From: Spirodela intermedia
Lineage: Eukaryota; Streptophyta; Magnoliopsida; Alismatales; Araceae
NCBI GenBank assembly: GCA_902729315.2
Contig: LR746272.1
Coordinates: 2,142,035-2,206,034 of the forward strand
Length of the DNA: 64,000 nt
Direction of reading: 5' to 3'
Shown here: positions 1-12,200 of the stretch, one piece after another
Position numbering within the stretch: position 1 is the first letter of the stretch
Layout: each line of letters starts with the position of its first letter
Program-made: the position numbers and the translations under genes
The notes under the pieces: generated by a model
Seen by the model: the letters and a program-made list of their open reading frames with translations, nothing else
Told to the model about the DNA's origin: nothing
Databases searched by the model: none

Positions 1-179
1 TTCACGTCATCACTCATACACCAATAAGAGATAAGCTGTTATTTCAAAGATTTTTTCTATCACCTTTGATTATTTTTCCATTACGCAGGACATTAATTAA
101 TACGTCACATGGCATTTTTGAAGATATTAAAATTTTCTATTACATAAAAATCAGAATGTATGACACCAATAAAGTTGAG
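1..179. other. AT-rich flank, no gene seen
   Basis: Short AT-rich stretch before the first position at which the MYB-A upstream region aligns by eye with that of MYB-B. No coding signal seen. Confidence 0.5.
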
Positions 180-1825
180 GAATTCCCTTCAGTTTACTAA
201 CCATTTTTGGTGCCACTGAGACAGACCTGCCCATCTAGTATGATTCTGATAGCCGTCACTGCTAACACCTTCCGACGACCACAAAATATGCCAAACTGTA
301 GTCACATGAAGAAAAGTTTATAATTATAAAACGAACAAAACACTCGAAGCTATCCGTCATCAGCCAATGCCGACCAAGACCGATAGCCACTATAATGGAA
401 CCTTCGACCTGCATCAGTTGTGGACACTGCCCATTTATTAAAATTTGCTACTATACACATCACTTGTTCATAAGAATAATTATAGATACACATAACTCAC
501 AATTTCCTGTTAGATACAAATGATGCAAAACGATCATAACTGCAAGACCTTAGAAAACCTCTCCTCAATTGGCTATTTTATGACTCGAGCATCTCACAAA
601 CTAAAAATTTAGGATGAACACAATTTAACCGACAATCGGAAGTATAAAGGTAATTTTTCTGATCTCTTTACGTCCTGAAAGGTTGACAGGGCGAAAAGCA
701 AGTTTTCGGATCCGAGATGTCCGTCCTTGTTACTATGGATGTATTTGCCTATTTTGGTCTACTCAGAACCCAATTAAACTGTATTCATATGAATCTACAC
801 AGGAAATAATTAGGAAAGACGAGTCAGATGGCTGTCAAGATCCAAGCCATGACATTTAGCTCTCCCAAAGCTTTGCATCCCTATGTCTGACCCCAAATTG
901 GCGCACCCACAACACGGAGAATTCTTACACAGCGTTCTGACACTCCTATCTTACTTTTCTGGCCTTAGTCATCCAACTTCCTGAAACGCCTGTTAATTTC
1001 GGAGTTATCTTTCCGTCTTCGGTTTTCTACCTACCAAAAATAAAAGTTGGAAAGAGGACAACGGGCTTCACCCATGGGAAGTATGGGCTAGGCCCACTAT
1101 TCCTTTCTCCAATATAAAAATAGATGCAGTTCCTACGGACGGAATCCTTTCCAAGCGGCAGATCTTGATTTTGACAGGCTACCGACTCAACCATTCGTCC
1201 AAGATGATTACCCAGTGCACTCTTTACCATCCACTTTTGTGCTAATCGATGGGGTATGACCCTGTACGGCTCCCAATTACAATAAAACAAAATTTTTACA
1301 TACAGTCGATGATTTAATTTAACTGCAACTCCGGTTTCCGTCAAGGTCGAGCAGAAAAGCCCATCGACCTCCCACAAGAACCTATACCCGTCAAGGATGT
1401 TGTCGGTCCGCCGTAGTGGCAGGTCGTCGATGGTGATAGTTCATCGTCCATTGGAACATAACTTAAGGATGATAATAACCGACGACGGACAGAAGGCGTC
1501 CACGTTGCCACCCCATTCCCGTTCGCATCCTCCCAAGCGAAAAGCGTGCAAGCATGTGGTCGAGGAGGGAGCAGTAATTCCTGTAGACTGTCCTTTCACT
1601 ACCCTCGAGTCCTTGGGTTATCATTCCACGACAAACTAATAATTGACTGGGTGGGTGATGTTATTAACCGCGGCCATCTTTCGGAAAAGTTTAGGCCTTT
1701 TGGCGTACTCGTCTAGAGGCATTTCGCTGCTTACCAACCCAGGCGGAGACCTACAAATGCGCTAATAAAAGAAGGTAGTGGTGAGATGGGCTGATCTGGG
1801 GAACAAGGGACTGAAGGTTATAGAA
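180..1825 (+). promoter_or_regulatory. Upstream region of MYB-A
   Basis: This region resembles the upstream regions of MYB-B (about 18395-19904) and, from about position 517 on, MYB-C (about 25680-26534). Shared landmarks include the runs around 230-260, 560-620, 1310-1340 and 1400-1690. A 47-bp block (1467-1513) is identical in all three copies and holds a CCACGTTG (ACGT-core) site and an ACCGAC core. Compared with B, copies A and C keep about 110 bp just upstream of that block. At the TATA position, 75 bp before the ATG, the sequence is CTACAAAT (1751-1758), where B reads TTATAAAT. Open frames in this region (for example 1397-1639 +) have no supporting features and look like chance. Confidence 0.7.
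1467..1513 (+). promoter_or_regulatory. 47-bp block identical in MYB-A, -B and -C promoters
   Basis: Begins GGATGATAATAACCGACG and ends CACGTTGCCACCC. It matches 19552-19598 and 26183-26229 base for base, while the sequences on both sides have diverged. It contains an ACGT-core element (CCACGTTG) and a CCGAC core. Its role as a cis-element is inferred from conservation only. Confidence 0.6.
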
Positions 1826-2992
1826 ATGGAAAGTCAGCTAGTGAGCGTGAGAAAGGGCGCATGGGCTCCCGAGGAAGATATCCTCCTCCGGAGATGCGTC
1901 CTCCAATACGGTGAAGGGCAGTGGCATCTAATTCCAGAGAGGGCAGGTATGCCTTTACCTTATTCAATCATGTAAGTGGTAAGAGTCTTTATGGACTGCT
2001 ACGTTGTTCAACTCGTAGCTCTTCTTTCCTGGAAATGAAGCAATTAAATCGGTTCTATACTCGCTTAAAAGTGGAAAGACTTATAGAGATGAGAGGAGTT
2101 TGTTTCCGTAGTCATGAACCAGTTTCTCCTGCCTGCCTTCTGAAAAATCCTCAGGTTTGAAGCGCTGCCGTAAGAGCTGCCGGCTGAGGTGGCTCAACTA
2201 TCTGAAGCCGAGCATCAAACGAGGGGTCTTTCAGGAGGACGAAGTCGACCTCATCATTAGGCTCCACAGGCTCTTGGGTAACAGGTTTGTTATTATAGAA
2301 GACTTTCCTCAAGAATGAACTCCCATTCAACAACGTGGCTATGACTCGCATGTCAAGTTAAGCGTCCTTTACCTTTCAGGTGGTCGCTAATAGCAGGTAG
2401 AATTCCAGGCAGAACGGCGAACGACATCAAGAACTACTGGAACTCATGCTTATGCAAGAAGGTTGGAGTCCGAGGGGAGGTGGCCGGGAACATCAACAAA
2501 AGAAACACCGTTGACTCGGCTGTGGTCAAGTCCAAAGCCAGCGACTTGCCCCAAAAACAGTACCCATTAGGACGATCTAGGCCACCGCCTCGCCCAGCCC
2601 ACTTCACAGAGGCTACCGGTGGTTCTTGCCATGAGATTTTCAGGCCTCAGCCTCGTACCTTGTCAGAGGGCACCATCTGCTTGCCGGAAATCATAGCATG
2701 CAATGAGTTTCTCCCCGGCGGGCAGTGCTTTCCCCCTAAAGATGATAGGCCCGAAAGCGAGCAAGATCCCATGGCGTGGACGAGGCTTCTGCTGGAAGAC
2801 AACGAAAACGACGAGGGACAGCGACAACACGAGGAACGAGAAGAAAAAGTGGCTATCCCCGTTCGAGAGGAAGAAGACATACTCGATTGGATACCCCAGA
2901 CAGATGGGGAGGTAGAACGAGGTTGGTGGCTTCTGGGTTGGGAGGACGTTCTCTGCGATACAAACCTAACGTCTGAGACCTGCCGGGGTTGA
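1826..2992 (+). CDS. R2R3-MYB transcription factor, subgroup 6 (anthocyanin-regulator type), copy A
   Basis: Three exons: 1826-1946, 2155-2284 and 2380-2992. Introns are GT-AG and all phases join, giving 287 aa. R2 (about residues 9-60) starts [11 protein letters not shown] and R3 (about 61-111) ends at NYW. All repeat Trp/Phe positions are present (W13, W33, W53, F66, W85, W104). The bHLH-contact signature [DE]Lx2[RK]x3Lx6Lx3R is complete (D72 to R91). RTANDI (95-100) corresponds to the ANDV box of anthocyanin MYBs. RPQPRTL (172-178) matches the subgroup-6 motif KPRPRTF. The acidic C-terminus carries [11 protein letters not shown]. By family knowledge, such proteins activate late flavonoid genes in a MYB-bHLH-WD40 complex in the nucleus. 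The ATG is chosen because exon 1 then aligns residue for residue with copies B and C. The canonical TATA box is degraded, so expression is uncertain. Confidence 0.9.
1947..2154 (+). other. MYB-A intron 1
   Basis: GTATGC donor and CTCAG acceptor. The intron splits the glycine codon before LKRCRKSC, the usual first-intron position of R2R3-MYB genes. A shared intron core is still recognisable in copies C and D. Confidence 0.85.
2285..2379 (+). other. MYB-A intron 2
   Basis: GTTTGT donor and TTTCAG acceptor. It splits the arginine codon of GNRW in R3, the conserved second-intron position of R2R3-MYBs. Confidence 0.85.
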
Positions 2993-5900
2993 TGCCGTTC
3001 CAACAGAGCGAGCTTTTTACGGTTTCCGGTGAACGTAGCTTGCACGCGCGTAATTTTCTTAGTCTTTTAGGGGCCAAAATGCACTGTAATATATTTATCA
3101 ATCAAAATAATCTGGCCATTTTAATTTTGAAATTCACTTTTAGTAAGTCCAGATATTTGAAAATTATCTATAGTCCTTAGAATGATTCTTAGTAGACTAA
3201 TGCAAAACTGAAAATCAGATTATAAGATCTTTTCCTTATTAAATTATCAACAGTGGACTTTTTTTTGCAACACTTTACTTTGCTACATGGGTAATAATGG
3301 TTTCCAACCTTATTTAAGTAATCAACATTGCAATACACACAAATTTATTTGAATATGAATTTATGCTTGAATAGTTCAGCACCAATAAAGGATTTATTCT
3401 TATGAAAATGATTTTAGTTGTCTAATTGTTGCCAATTATTTGTCATCTCAGATGTTCCCTTATAAATTATTGCAATACACACAACCTTATAAATTATTTT
3501 TATATCTTCCACTAAATATAAAAATTATTTTCCCTTCTATCACAGTAATTATTGAGTTTCACACATCTCCATTTCATATTATTCTGGCAACAAATCCTAA
3601 AACTTTGTGCAAAGTATTTCAAATAGAATAGCATGATATCTTCTTCTTAATATAACGTTTCTTCAATGTCTAAGACTATATGGATGTACATGCACACTCC
3701 AAGTCTGTTACCCACATGAGAAGGAACATAAGCAAGTGCACAAGTCATTTACTGTATTAGCACAATTGAATATAACTCTATATAAATGTAAACATATTCT
3801 TGCAACAATTAACCTAATTCGTTGTCATTTCATTTCGAGTTGGGCTTCCTTGCAACTTTTAGTTCTATTTCAACCAATACCACATCCACATTTAGTGTTA
3901 TAATCATTTTTATAAAAAAGATGGATGACATTTGTCAATCGCAAGTGAAAAATGGAGAGTGAAAGAGATTGAGAATAATTCTCAATGTGTACAACCAGGG
4001 TTGAAAGTCTGTAATTGTCTCATGGTTGACAATAGTAGAAATGAATGTTCCAAACTATCTATTATATTTCTAGAAGGAGAAATTAGACAAAGGTGATTGA
4101 CATGTACAATTCGGTGCAAGAAATATTAACATTATAGTTGAAATTCAGTGCAAATATTGAGCAGTTATTCAGTGCAAGAAATACAATTCAGTACAAGTCA
4201 TTATAGTCGCAAATATTGAGCAATTATTCATTGGACACAAAACATATTTAGATATAATTCTATAATTGAAAATAAGTACGGTTGTCCATTCAGATTTAGA
4301 AATAATATTATGTTATTGACCATGCCATTCTGTATATCCATTTATCACATCAATAACAGTCTGGATTTCATCCTGAAATTTATTCAATTAACACTTATGA
4401 CAGACTACACAATGCAACATGTGTCTAAGCACAGTACGTCTTGGATCTCATTTCTTATCTTTCATTATTCATATCATACTCAATAACAAAAATCTACTTT
4501 GATAGCACAATGTGTCAGACTTTGTGAATCCTTCATCCCTATCTGAAATTTGGATTGGAAGGTAACAGTCAAGAGGGAGAATGGTCACCTTTTCTTGCTC
4601 TACCCACAGATTTATACTAAGATTTTATGTTGAATTTAATATGAGATGAGATCAATGTGATCATATGGACGAGCATTAAAACCAAAGAAAATTGTCCTAC
4701 CAAATTCCCGAGTCGCTGAAAAAGTATATGCCTAGTCAAATGAAATCAGGAGTCCTGCAATCCCTTCTCTCTTGACCAAGAATATGGTCCCTACTATTCT
4801 TATCTGAAATTAACTAATCCAAAAAAATTTAAGCTTGTTTGTATCTTGAGTTTAAGAATTCGTTACCATCCATGTATTAGGTTAATGAGATCCACTCCAC
4901 AATTTTCTATCTTTTCACAATCAGCATACACTCTCATTGCCCTAATATAGCACCGGCCTCTGGAGGACGATAAAATTTCAGATGTTTAAATTAGATTAGG
5001 TTTGGGGGGGATAATATGCTTTTTAAAAACTCTCTTAATTGACACATGTGGATGATGCTGAATGTGTCTACATGGGTACTGTATCATTTTGAGCTTGTAT
5101 CTAGTTCTTTAACTCTCAACTTGCAGCTCTATGTCACTTTTATCTTATTCCTATTACATTCTTGAAAAGATAATGATGCTGATTTTTAGCACAGATGAGT
5201 CAACTCTTTTTTTCTTGAAAGCTTAAGAATAGTAAGACGATACTTGTCAATGTGTTAATTTACAAAGCTAAGATTAACACTGAAAATATAATATTATTTT
5301 CGGTTAAATGACGATATTCAACCATAAGAATAATAAAAATAACACATTTATTTTTAATTATATTATTATGCATATATTTACAATTACATTATAGAACATA
5401 TTTTGGCAAAAATATTATACTACCAATTTAACTATCAACATTTCCTATTAATAAATCTGAACATAAAATATTAATTGCCACCGAATCATAAGGCATTGAT
5501 CAGCATTCTTTGATCTCACTTTCACTTGTAAATATATTACACTTGAAAATATACACAAAACATCATTTTTTTAATGCTTATGTGAGGTAGATTATCATTT
5601 TTAGACATTTATAACAAAAGTGAATGAATCACTCCCACCTGTAGTTTTCCTAATTTGTATAAGAAATAATGGACAGGCGGGAAACAGTTTCACAAGGACA
5701 GGATCACAAAGTTAATCCAATCACCATCACCATAGTCAAGTTTCTAAATATCGTGATATGACTTTAAGTTGATCCAGTAATTGGTAGCTAAACAACGGTA
5801 ACCTAACAGTGAACTTAAAATGGAGTGATCCTCCGGTGGGATGCGGTTCTGTGAAAGTGAAATCACTCTAGCATTACCGCGGAAGACCCCAGAGAGCTCG

Positions 5901-6640
5901 TACGTATGACAGATCAGAGCAGTCACCGTCAGAATCAGTAACTATGTCACACGGCATCTGACGGGAAATTGCTTTACCAGTCACAAGCTGCATGCACTAG
6001 ACGACTACGATAGCTTTCGGACAATTGGCCTCCTCGTTGGCCGAACCAGAAGGGACTGTGTTCTCCGGACCTCGTTGGCTTTGGAGTGGCATAAATCAGG
6101 CACGTGGCCGACCAAGTAATCTTTTGACGTGACAGATAGACGTGGCCAAGCTGCAATAAATGCGCCTGGGACCGTCTATACTTCAGAACACAGGAGTGAA
6201 AGATAGGACTAGCTAAGCTTTTGGAACCCTCGACCAACTTGATCGGATGAACACAAAGGAAAATCGGCACGTCGTTGACCCCGCCTTTTGCGCACGACGT
6301 AACTGTGTTCAACTTCACTCAGGGCCAAGAGAACTTACTTCAAAAGGAGCAGCGTATAGGCATTTAGCTTCAAACCAGCAATCTATCGAACTAATGGTAA
6401 CACTGCGTTTGACGCCAATTGGAATGCAAGATTGTGCCATAGCTAACAGATGTGCTCATGTCCTAGTAATCAGTGGGTTTTGTTTTAAATTTGCTACTAG
6501 TGAAATAATTTGCAATTAATGTGAATAAATGTAATTATTACGGATTAGTACATTAATATCTTTCACTTCTCCAGTTAATAAGAGAATGATATTTTAAATT
6601 AGTGTTGTAAAATAAAAAGTATCTATAAATTATACCTATC
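2993..6640. repeat. Downstream half of a duplicated block (copy 1; copy 2 at 27697-32700)
   Basis: This flank can be followed in the same order after MYB-C, interrupted there by a lone LTR. Examples are the run near 3990 against 30365, 4330-4400 against 30620-30690, 5640-5900 against 31960-32230 and 6390-6540 against 32495-32640. Homology fades near 6615. A short minus-strand peptide trace (about 4325-4390) reading DEIQTVIDVINGYTEWHGQ has a related trace in copy 2, suggesting an unidentified gene relic. Other open frames here (such as 5974-6318 minus) are not kept in copy 2, so I do not call them. Confidence 0.6.
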
Positions 6641-7439
6641 AGTTAAGTAAAAAAATTTCTTTAAGTCACATTTTATAGTATATTTTTCTTGATATGATAT
6701 CATGTCGCCCCACTTTTTTCATGTTCAAACCTGTATTTACATCATCACATATGAACCTGATAGGATCATCGGATCTAATCAAGAATTTTCTACTCAAGAA
6801 AGTTAACTTAATTCAATAAAAGATGATCAACCAGAGGCTTAACCATTGAGGTCAAGCCTTCCAAGAAGAAAGTGGAAGAATTAGAGTTCTTCCACCTCAA
6901 AGAGTTCAACTCCAAGTCAACCAATGACTTCTTCTTCTCTTGGATCCAACATGAAATATTAGATCTAGGACCAATAGATCCCTACCAGCAAGCAAGAGAA
7001 TCCACCAACAAAGGATGGCCTAACAAGAAAAAGAAAGAGAAGAAGAAGAGGAAGAGGAGGTTACATCAACCTCATGCCCCTCCGCTTCTTAAGTGGAGTG
7101 CCGTTTCAACCAAGAGATGCCACATGACATCTCTTGGGAAAGGGTGTCTCCTTCACCCCTTTCCTCTCTTTCTCTCTCTATTTCATGGAGAAATACCCCT
7201 CTCCCTTTCTCCTCAATAAATTCTAAAACTCATGTTATATTTGGATAGTGATTTGTAAAATTAGTCATGAAGTTTATTTTACCTTCTTGGATTAGAAGGT
7301 CATCTCCTTCCCTACCTCCTCCCTTGGACTGAGGATTCCTCCCCTCCTTTCATTGCCTCTTGGACTAGGGGCTTCCTCTCTTCTTCTCGCCCTCTTGGAT
7401 TAAGAGGACCTTTTTCTCTTCCTCTTCTCTCACATCATC
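6641..7439. repeat. Repeat-like DNA with CT-rich tracts
   Basis: After an AT-rich stretch comes DNA with A/G- and CT-rich runs and a minor open frame (6872-7219) with a lysine-rich stretch, which I do not call a gene. Around 7280-7410 a phrase close to CTTGGATTAGAAGG/CTTGGACTAGGGG recurs about every 50 bases. It is the reverse complement of the phrase repeated at 38713-38836, so the two blocks probably come from related elements. Confidence 0.4.
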
Positions 7440-7920
7440 TCCATCATCCATCCTGTTGCCAACCCTTCCTTCCCTCTCTCCTTGCCATCATTCCACCTCC
7501 TTGCTGTCTGCCCTGTCACTGCCATTCCACCTCCTCGTCAACAGCCTCGTCGTTGTTGTTCTGCCTCCTTGTCATCCGCTTCATCGCCGCCATTCCACCT
7601 CCTCGCCAGCAGCCTCATCGCCATCATTCCGCCTCCTCATCATCCACCCCATCGCTGTCATTCCGCCTCCTTACCATCTACCTTGTCACTACTGTTCTTC
7701 TTCCTCACTCGCCCCGTCGTTGCCATTCCTCTTCCTTGCTGTCCACCCCGTCGCCAGCCTGCCATTTCCACTAGACCCCCTTCCGGCCATCCTCTCATCG
7801 CGAAACCCTCTTCCTTTCTCTCTCCCACTGTCACCATCTACTGACTTTTAGCCTCCCGTCCCGACGAAACCCCTTCTCTCTCTCTCTCCCACCAACGCTC
7901 TCATTCGCCTCCTTTTTCTC
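7440..7920. repeat. CT-rich repeat, inverted copy of 36480-36850
   Basis: Degenerate tandem phrases of the type CCATTCCACCTCCTTGCC repeat every 35-50 bp, followed by a run ending ACGAAACCCCTTCTCTCTC. The reverse complement of 36480-36850 shows the same phrases in the same order. The overlapping Pro/Ser/Leu-rich frames in all three registers are a by-product of base composition, not genes. Confidence 0.6.
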
Positions 7921-9480
7921 TCTTCCTTTTTAGTTATTATTTAATTATTCTCCTTGATTCTTGTTAGCATGAGAGCTCTCTCATTTTCTCTCTCCTGCCA
8001 TGTCACATACACCTTATTTACTCTCTCTCTCTTCCCTCTCCTCCCTTTCCATTTCTTTCCCATTGACTCTCATTATTCTTCCCACCTATCCCACCTTTAT
8101 CCACCTCTTTCATTTTCAATTCCTCCACACCCTTAGTATTCTTTTTTTCTATTTTCTAATACTCTTGGGAATCAACTTAAGAACCGTAGATCTCAAGCCA
8201 CTAGAGTCAAGAAAATCAATCAAGAATCTCCTTTGGCAAGGTATGTTAATTTCAATTCTCTATATGGAGTGATCATTAGTTTATATCCTTTCTCCTCATA
8301 GGACCTGAGTGAAACATAAGATAACCCTATCTTGTGCCTTTCATTGGTGATCCTAACACCCTTGGTTGGAATTCTATTTAAACCCTTGAAAGTGTGATTC
8401 TTCTTAGGTAATAAAATCTTCATTCTTCTAAAATCAGCAAGATTAGTCTACCCACAATCCTCCTTCACTTAGCCAAGGTCAATCTTAAATCTTAACTTTC
8501 TTTTCAGTAATGATATTTCTCTTTCTCTTCTTTGGTCCTACATCAGAACAATAAAGAAGGTATCAATATAATACATATGAATTGAAAAAGAATTTTAAAC
8601 AAAGCGCATGAATTGTAAAATAATTAGAAAAAAATTAAAGAAAATACATGGATTGAAAAAAACTGAAAAATATATATTTAGTCATATAAAATTAGTAGTC
8701 AATGTAATTACCTGAATATCAATACCTAAGTATTTTAACACATTTTATTTGTATGTTGCTCCTTTAATATTGAGTAATGGACCATAATTATTATCTTGAA
8801 GGAGAAAGGTCATCTTATTTTTAGAGTTATGAGATGACCTATGAGAAAGTTGTAATGCATTTTTCTATTTTCTTAATAATGGGGGAGAGTTAGTTCTCAT
8901 TTATTATTTTGTCGTTTATCTAAAAGAATTGAGAGTTAAAAGATTAAGTTAGGGAGTATAATAAATGTATAAACCTATGCCTAAAAAGTTAATGACTTAC
9001 AATCTATAACAGTTGCATAATAATTGAGATGTCTTAGATTTTAAAAATAATGAGCTAGGAAGTCTAAAAGTTATCTTTGGGACATATCATGCCTATTAAA
9101 AGTGAGAACTTCAAGTTTAAGCTTGGACTTAACTAGGAAGGTTACATATCACCTTGAATAAAAGTAAACTTTTGTATGGATTGGGATTCAAGTTGTCATA
9201 ATAGTATTTTCTTATCCATTTTTAAGAAATTTCTCTTATGTTCCCGTATAATTATTTATTCTACAACTTGTTTGTCAGTGGGACATTATCCTTCTTTATT
9301 AGAACAATAATAATGCAGTGCTCATTCTCGAAATAAAACTAATGGTCGGAATAAAATTCTAAAGTCATAATGTATAAAAATAAATTAGTCTGGCCTATAT
9401 ATACGGACCTATTTGTTAGTACATATGTTTTGTACTATTCTAACACATCCTCATTTGCATGCAAGTTTTGGAAATTTTAA
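7921..9480. other. CT-rich then AT-rich intergenic DNA
   Basis: CT-rich sequence to about 8140, then AT-rich DNA with frequent stops in all frames. No domain, splice pattern or RNA gene seen. Confidence 0.45.
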
Positions 9481-11640
9481 TGACAATAAATCTAAACGGG
9501 ACATGAAAAGTACAGGCATAAAAGTCGTCTGTGATACTATATTAGACTTATTAGGCAATTAAGCTTAAAAATAATTGGGACTGTGTAATGTTCCACCAAT
9601 GTATGGAGATTCCCGTCCTCTCCCGTTCTCTGATTGTCCAGAAATGACCAATCTACATATTCATATTTCTTCATAGACGCATTCTGTGAATGTTTATAGA
9701 AAATTTACTGGTTTCGATCAGATCTTCCCCATAGATCAAATGTCCCAATGTTTTCGCAATATCTTAACGTCGTTAATATTTTACTGATTTACAACTCTTT
9801 CATCCAAACCTATCTCATCACTTTCTTTACTGTAACTATAGTATCAGACTCACTGAAATACCACCACGAGACTATTAGGATAGCAGAAGTGCACTAGTAC
9901 AGTTCTTGATCTCTTCGCCATTGCTGCGAGGAATTATCAATCCTGTGCCGTGGCAACCGATGAACACAGCCGTTGTCCGTTATTTGAGATCACCAGCAAA
10001 GATAGTAGTAGAGGTCAATGCTCTGTCATAAATGGTGGCAAGAGAAGAACCAGCGGATGGTTGTCAGTGCCATTTTTACTCTCTATTTGAGGTTTCACCG
10101 TCAGGGGAATTCTATTATGCCACCAATTAACTGAAGCACAACTTAACAACTTCCACTATTAGTTATTTATTGGTTCGTCTTCACCCAACAGCTAGTAGAA
10201 TACGGGGCGCAATTCTAGCAAAACTTGTATCTGCTTAGGTGCGTTGAATACGCTCCCCGCTGCGGCAGTCCAGTTTAATGGTTATGTATTTTTTAGGCTG
10301 CCCGTGATTAGAATTGCAAGGCCTCGACAGTCAGTGATGCATCAGAAGTTGAAGGCAAGGATGTGCAAGCTTCAAGATTCGTGGGGTTTCAAGACCAGTG
10401 GAGTGTATGCTATACGGGCAACTCAAGAATCGCGTGAACGTTAGAAGAATTTGCGTACAGTTGATCCCATCAAAACCTAGAGGTAGCCTCCTAGTTAACA
10501 ATTCGCTATAGCCGAAGGTGATAATCCAGAGACAGGCAGGGATGGTAAATGAAGCCGTAGCTGCCTTTCTTCTACCTTTCATAAATTAATCATTACATGT
10601 TCGGACCTCTTCCTCATGTACTCAGCTACCCTAATTTTATGGCTCACATTAGATGGGGAGAATGCGTACTCGGTGAGTGAGAGTAGTAATTAATTTCACC
10701 AGCCGCGCTAACTATGGGTAAGCGAAAGCTTTGGGTCGGCATTCTCCTCATGTAGTTGTCTTCTCTCTCTCCGCCCCACCCTACGTCGTCACTACTTCTG
10801 GTGCCGTTCAGCACCACCTGTTCTTTCTATCCTCGTTGTCCTCCTTCTCATCAGTGATTGTGTAACGGACAAAGAGGGAGAGTAATGCTTGCGATATGAC
10901 GGTTCTATTACGGCCCAACCTGTAAGCGGGAAAATGGAAATAGAGTATACAAGTAAATGCCCTAAGAAAAACGTGTATACTTGACCCGTTTCATTCATGG
11001 AGAGAGACCATTCGCTTACCCCTCCAAATCGGACGGAGAACACATGAGAAGCACTCGTTCGGTATCCAAGTCAATTTGCAATTCCCCGCACTGCAAGCGT
11101 TTCTCTAAATTTATCCTCTCTTTCTCTCAATTACTATTACATATAGTACAGTTTAAATTGTGCGATATTTCTGAGTACATGCATGTTGTACCATATAGCT
11201 TCTTGCACTCTAGCATTTTATTCTCGGTCGTCATTCTAACACATAATTTAGATGTTTTTTCTGATATTTAGATGACTATTTTAAAAGAGGCTCAAAAACT
11301 TGCTTCATATTTTATGAAAACTCTCCTGTCTCTAGACAACAAGTTTGGAAGCTTAGTCGTTTATTTACTGGGGCAGGCAAAAAGTTTATTTCCAACCTCA
11401 CGTTTCCGAAGCTAATGGTAATCATCATCAAATATGAGTCCTTTTAATGTGATATTTGTAATTTAGAGTCGGAAAAGCATATAATAATTTTTACAATCGT
11501 TATATATATTTCTATGTACTGAATATTGTGTAAAAGATCTAATTGTAAACAGGTGATATAAAATTGGAGAATATTTAGTCGAACTTTGGTCAGTGTAGAA
11601 CAAAGATGAAGTAATTAATGCAGTGCTTTTTCCTAATATG
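9481..11640. other. Intergenic DNA of mixed composition, no supported gene
   Basis: Composition is less AT-rich around 9950-11100. Small open frames (10244-10444 +, 10331-10582 -, 10792-11043 -, 10981-11271 +) overlap each other and show no recognisable motif. Confidence 0.4.
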
Positions 11641-12200
11641 GAAATAAATGATGGACACTGTTGAAAAGTTCAACATGGATAGAAAGTCAAGGGGGTCTTT
11701 ATTACAACAGTCAACATCCCTGAACGTGGAGGATAAGCGCATAGGCCTCATTCACATCTCTGTTTGGAAATGAGAAAGGGGTCTGCAGTAATTATTGGAC
11801 AAAATTTTGGCACGTTACATTACTTCTGCCGATGATTTTCTTCCAACTGGCATCTTCACCTTAAAAAAAGTTCGACTCCTCTCCATTTCCCCGCTCTCCA
11901 ATGAGCGGCAACGTGGGAGGCTCCTTTCCTTTTCGTATGAAGTGTCAGATTGTCAGCAGTCGGGGGACCGTAGGACGGCCACCGTAGGACCACATGAGAT
12001 AATAGTCGCATGGTTGGACCAGCAAGTAGAGAATAGGACGGACTAGAACTGCTGACATGGGGTGGAGCAACTTGCTTTTTGTTGACGTCATGGCTGGTTC
12101 CTTTCAAATATCTATGCGTAAGTAGTACCATTACTTCATATGCTGCCGATTTGCAAGTGGTAGGTGCCCAATAGATGGAGACCTCTCGCTTCAATGTCAG
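11640..12200. repeat. Segment related to 15890-16640
   Basis: Shares with 16400-16600 the ordered pieces GTGTCAGATTGTCAG, then GGACCACATGAGATA, then a TGGTTG...CAAGTA...AGAATAGG run. It probably represents an old duplicated flank. No coding evidence. Confidence 0.45.

Noticed and set aside
7456-7851. Long Pro/Ser/Leu-rich open frames in all three + registers
   Set aside because: They come from a CT-rich tandem repeat; overlapping registers are all open and the sequence recurs inverted at 36480-36850.
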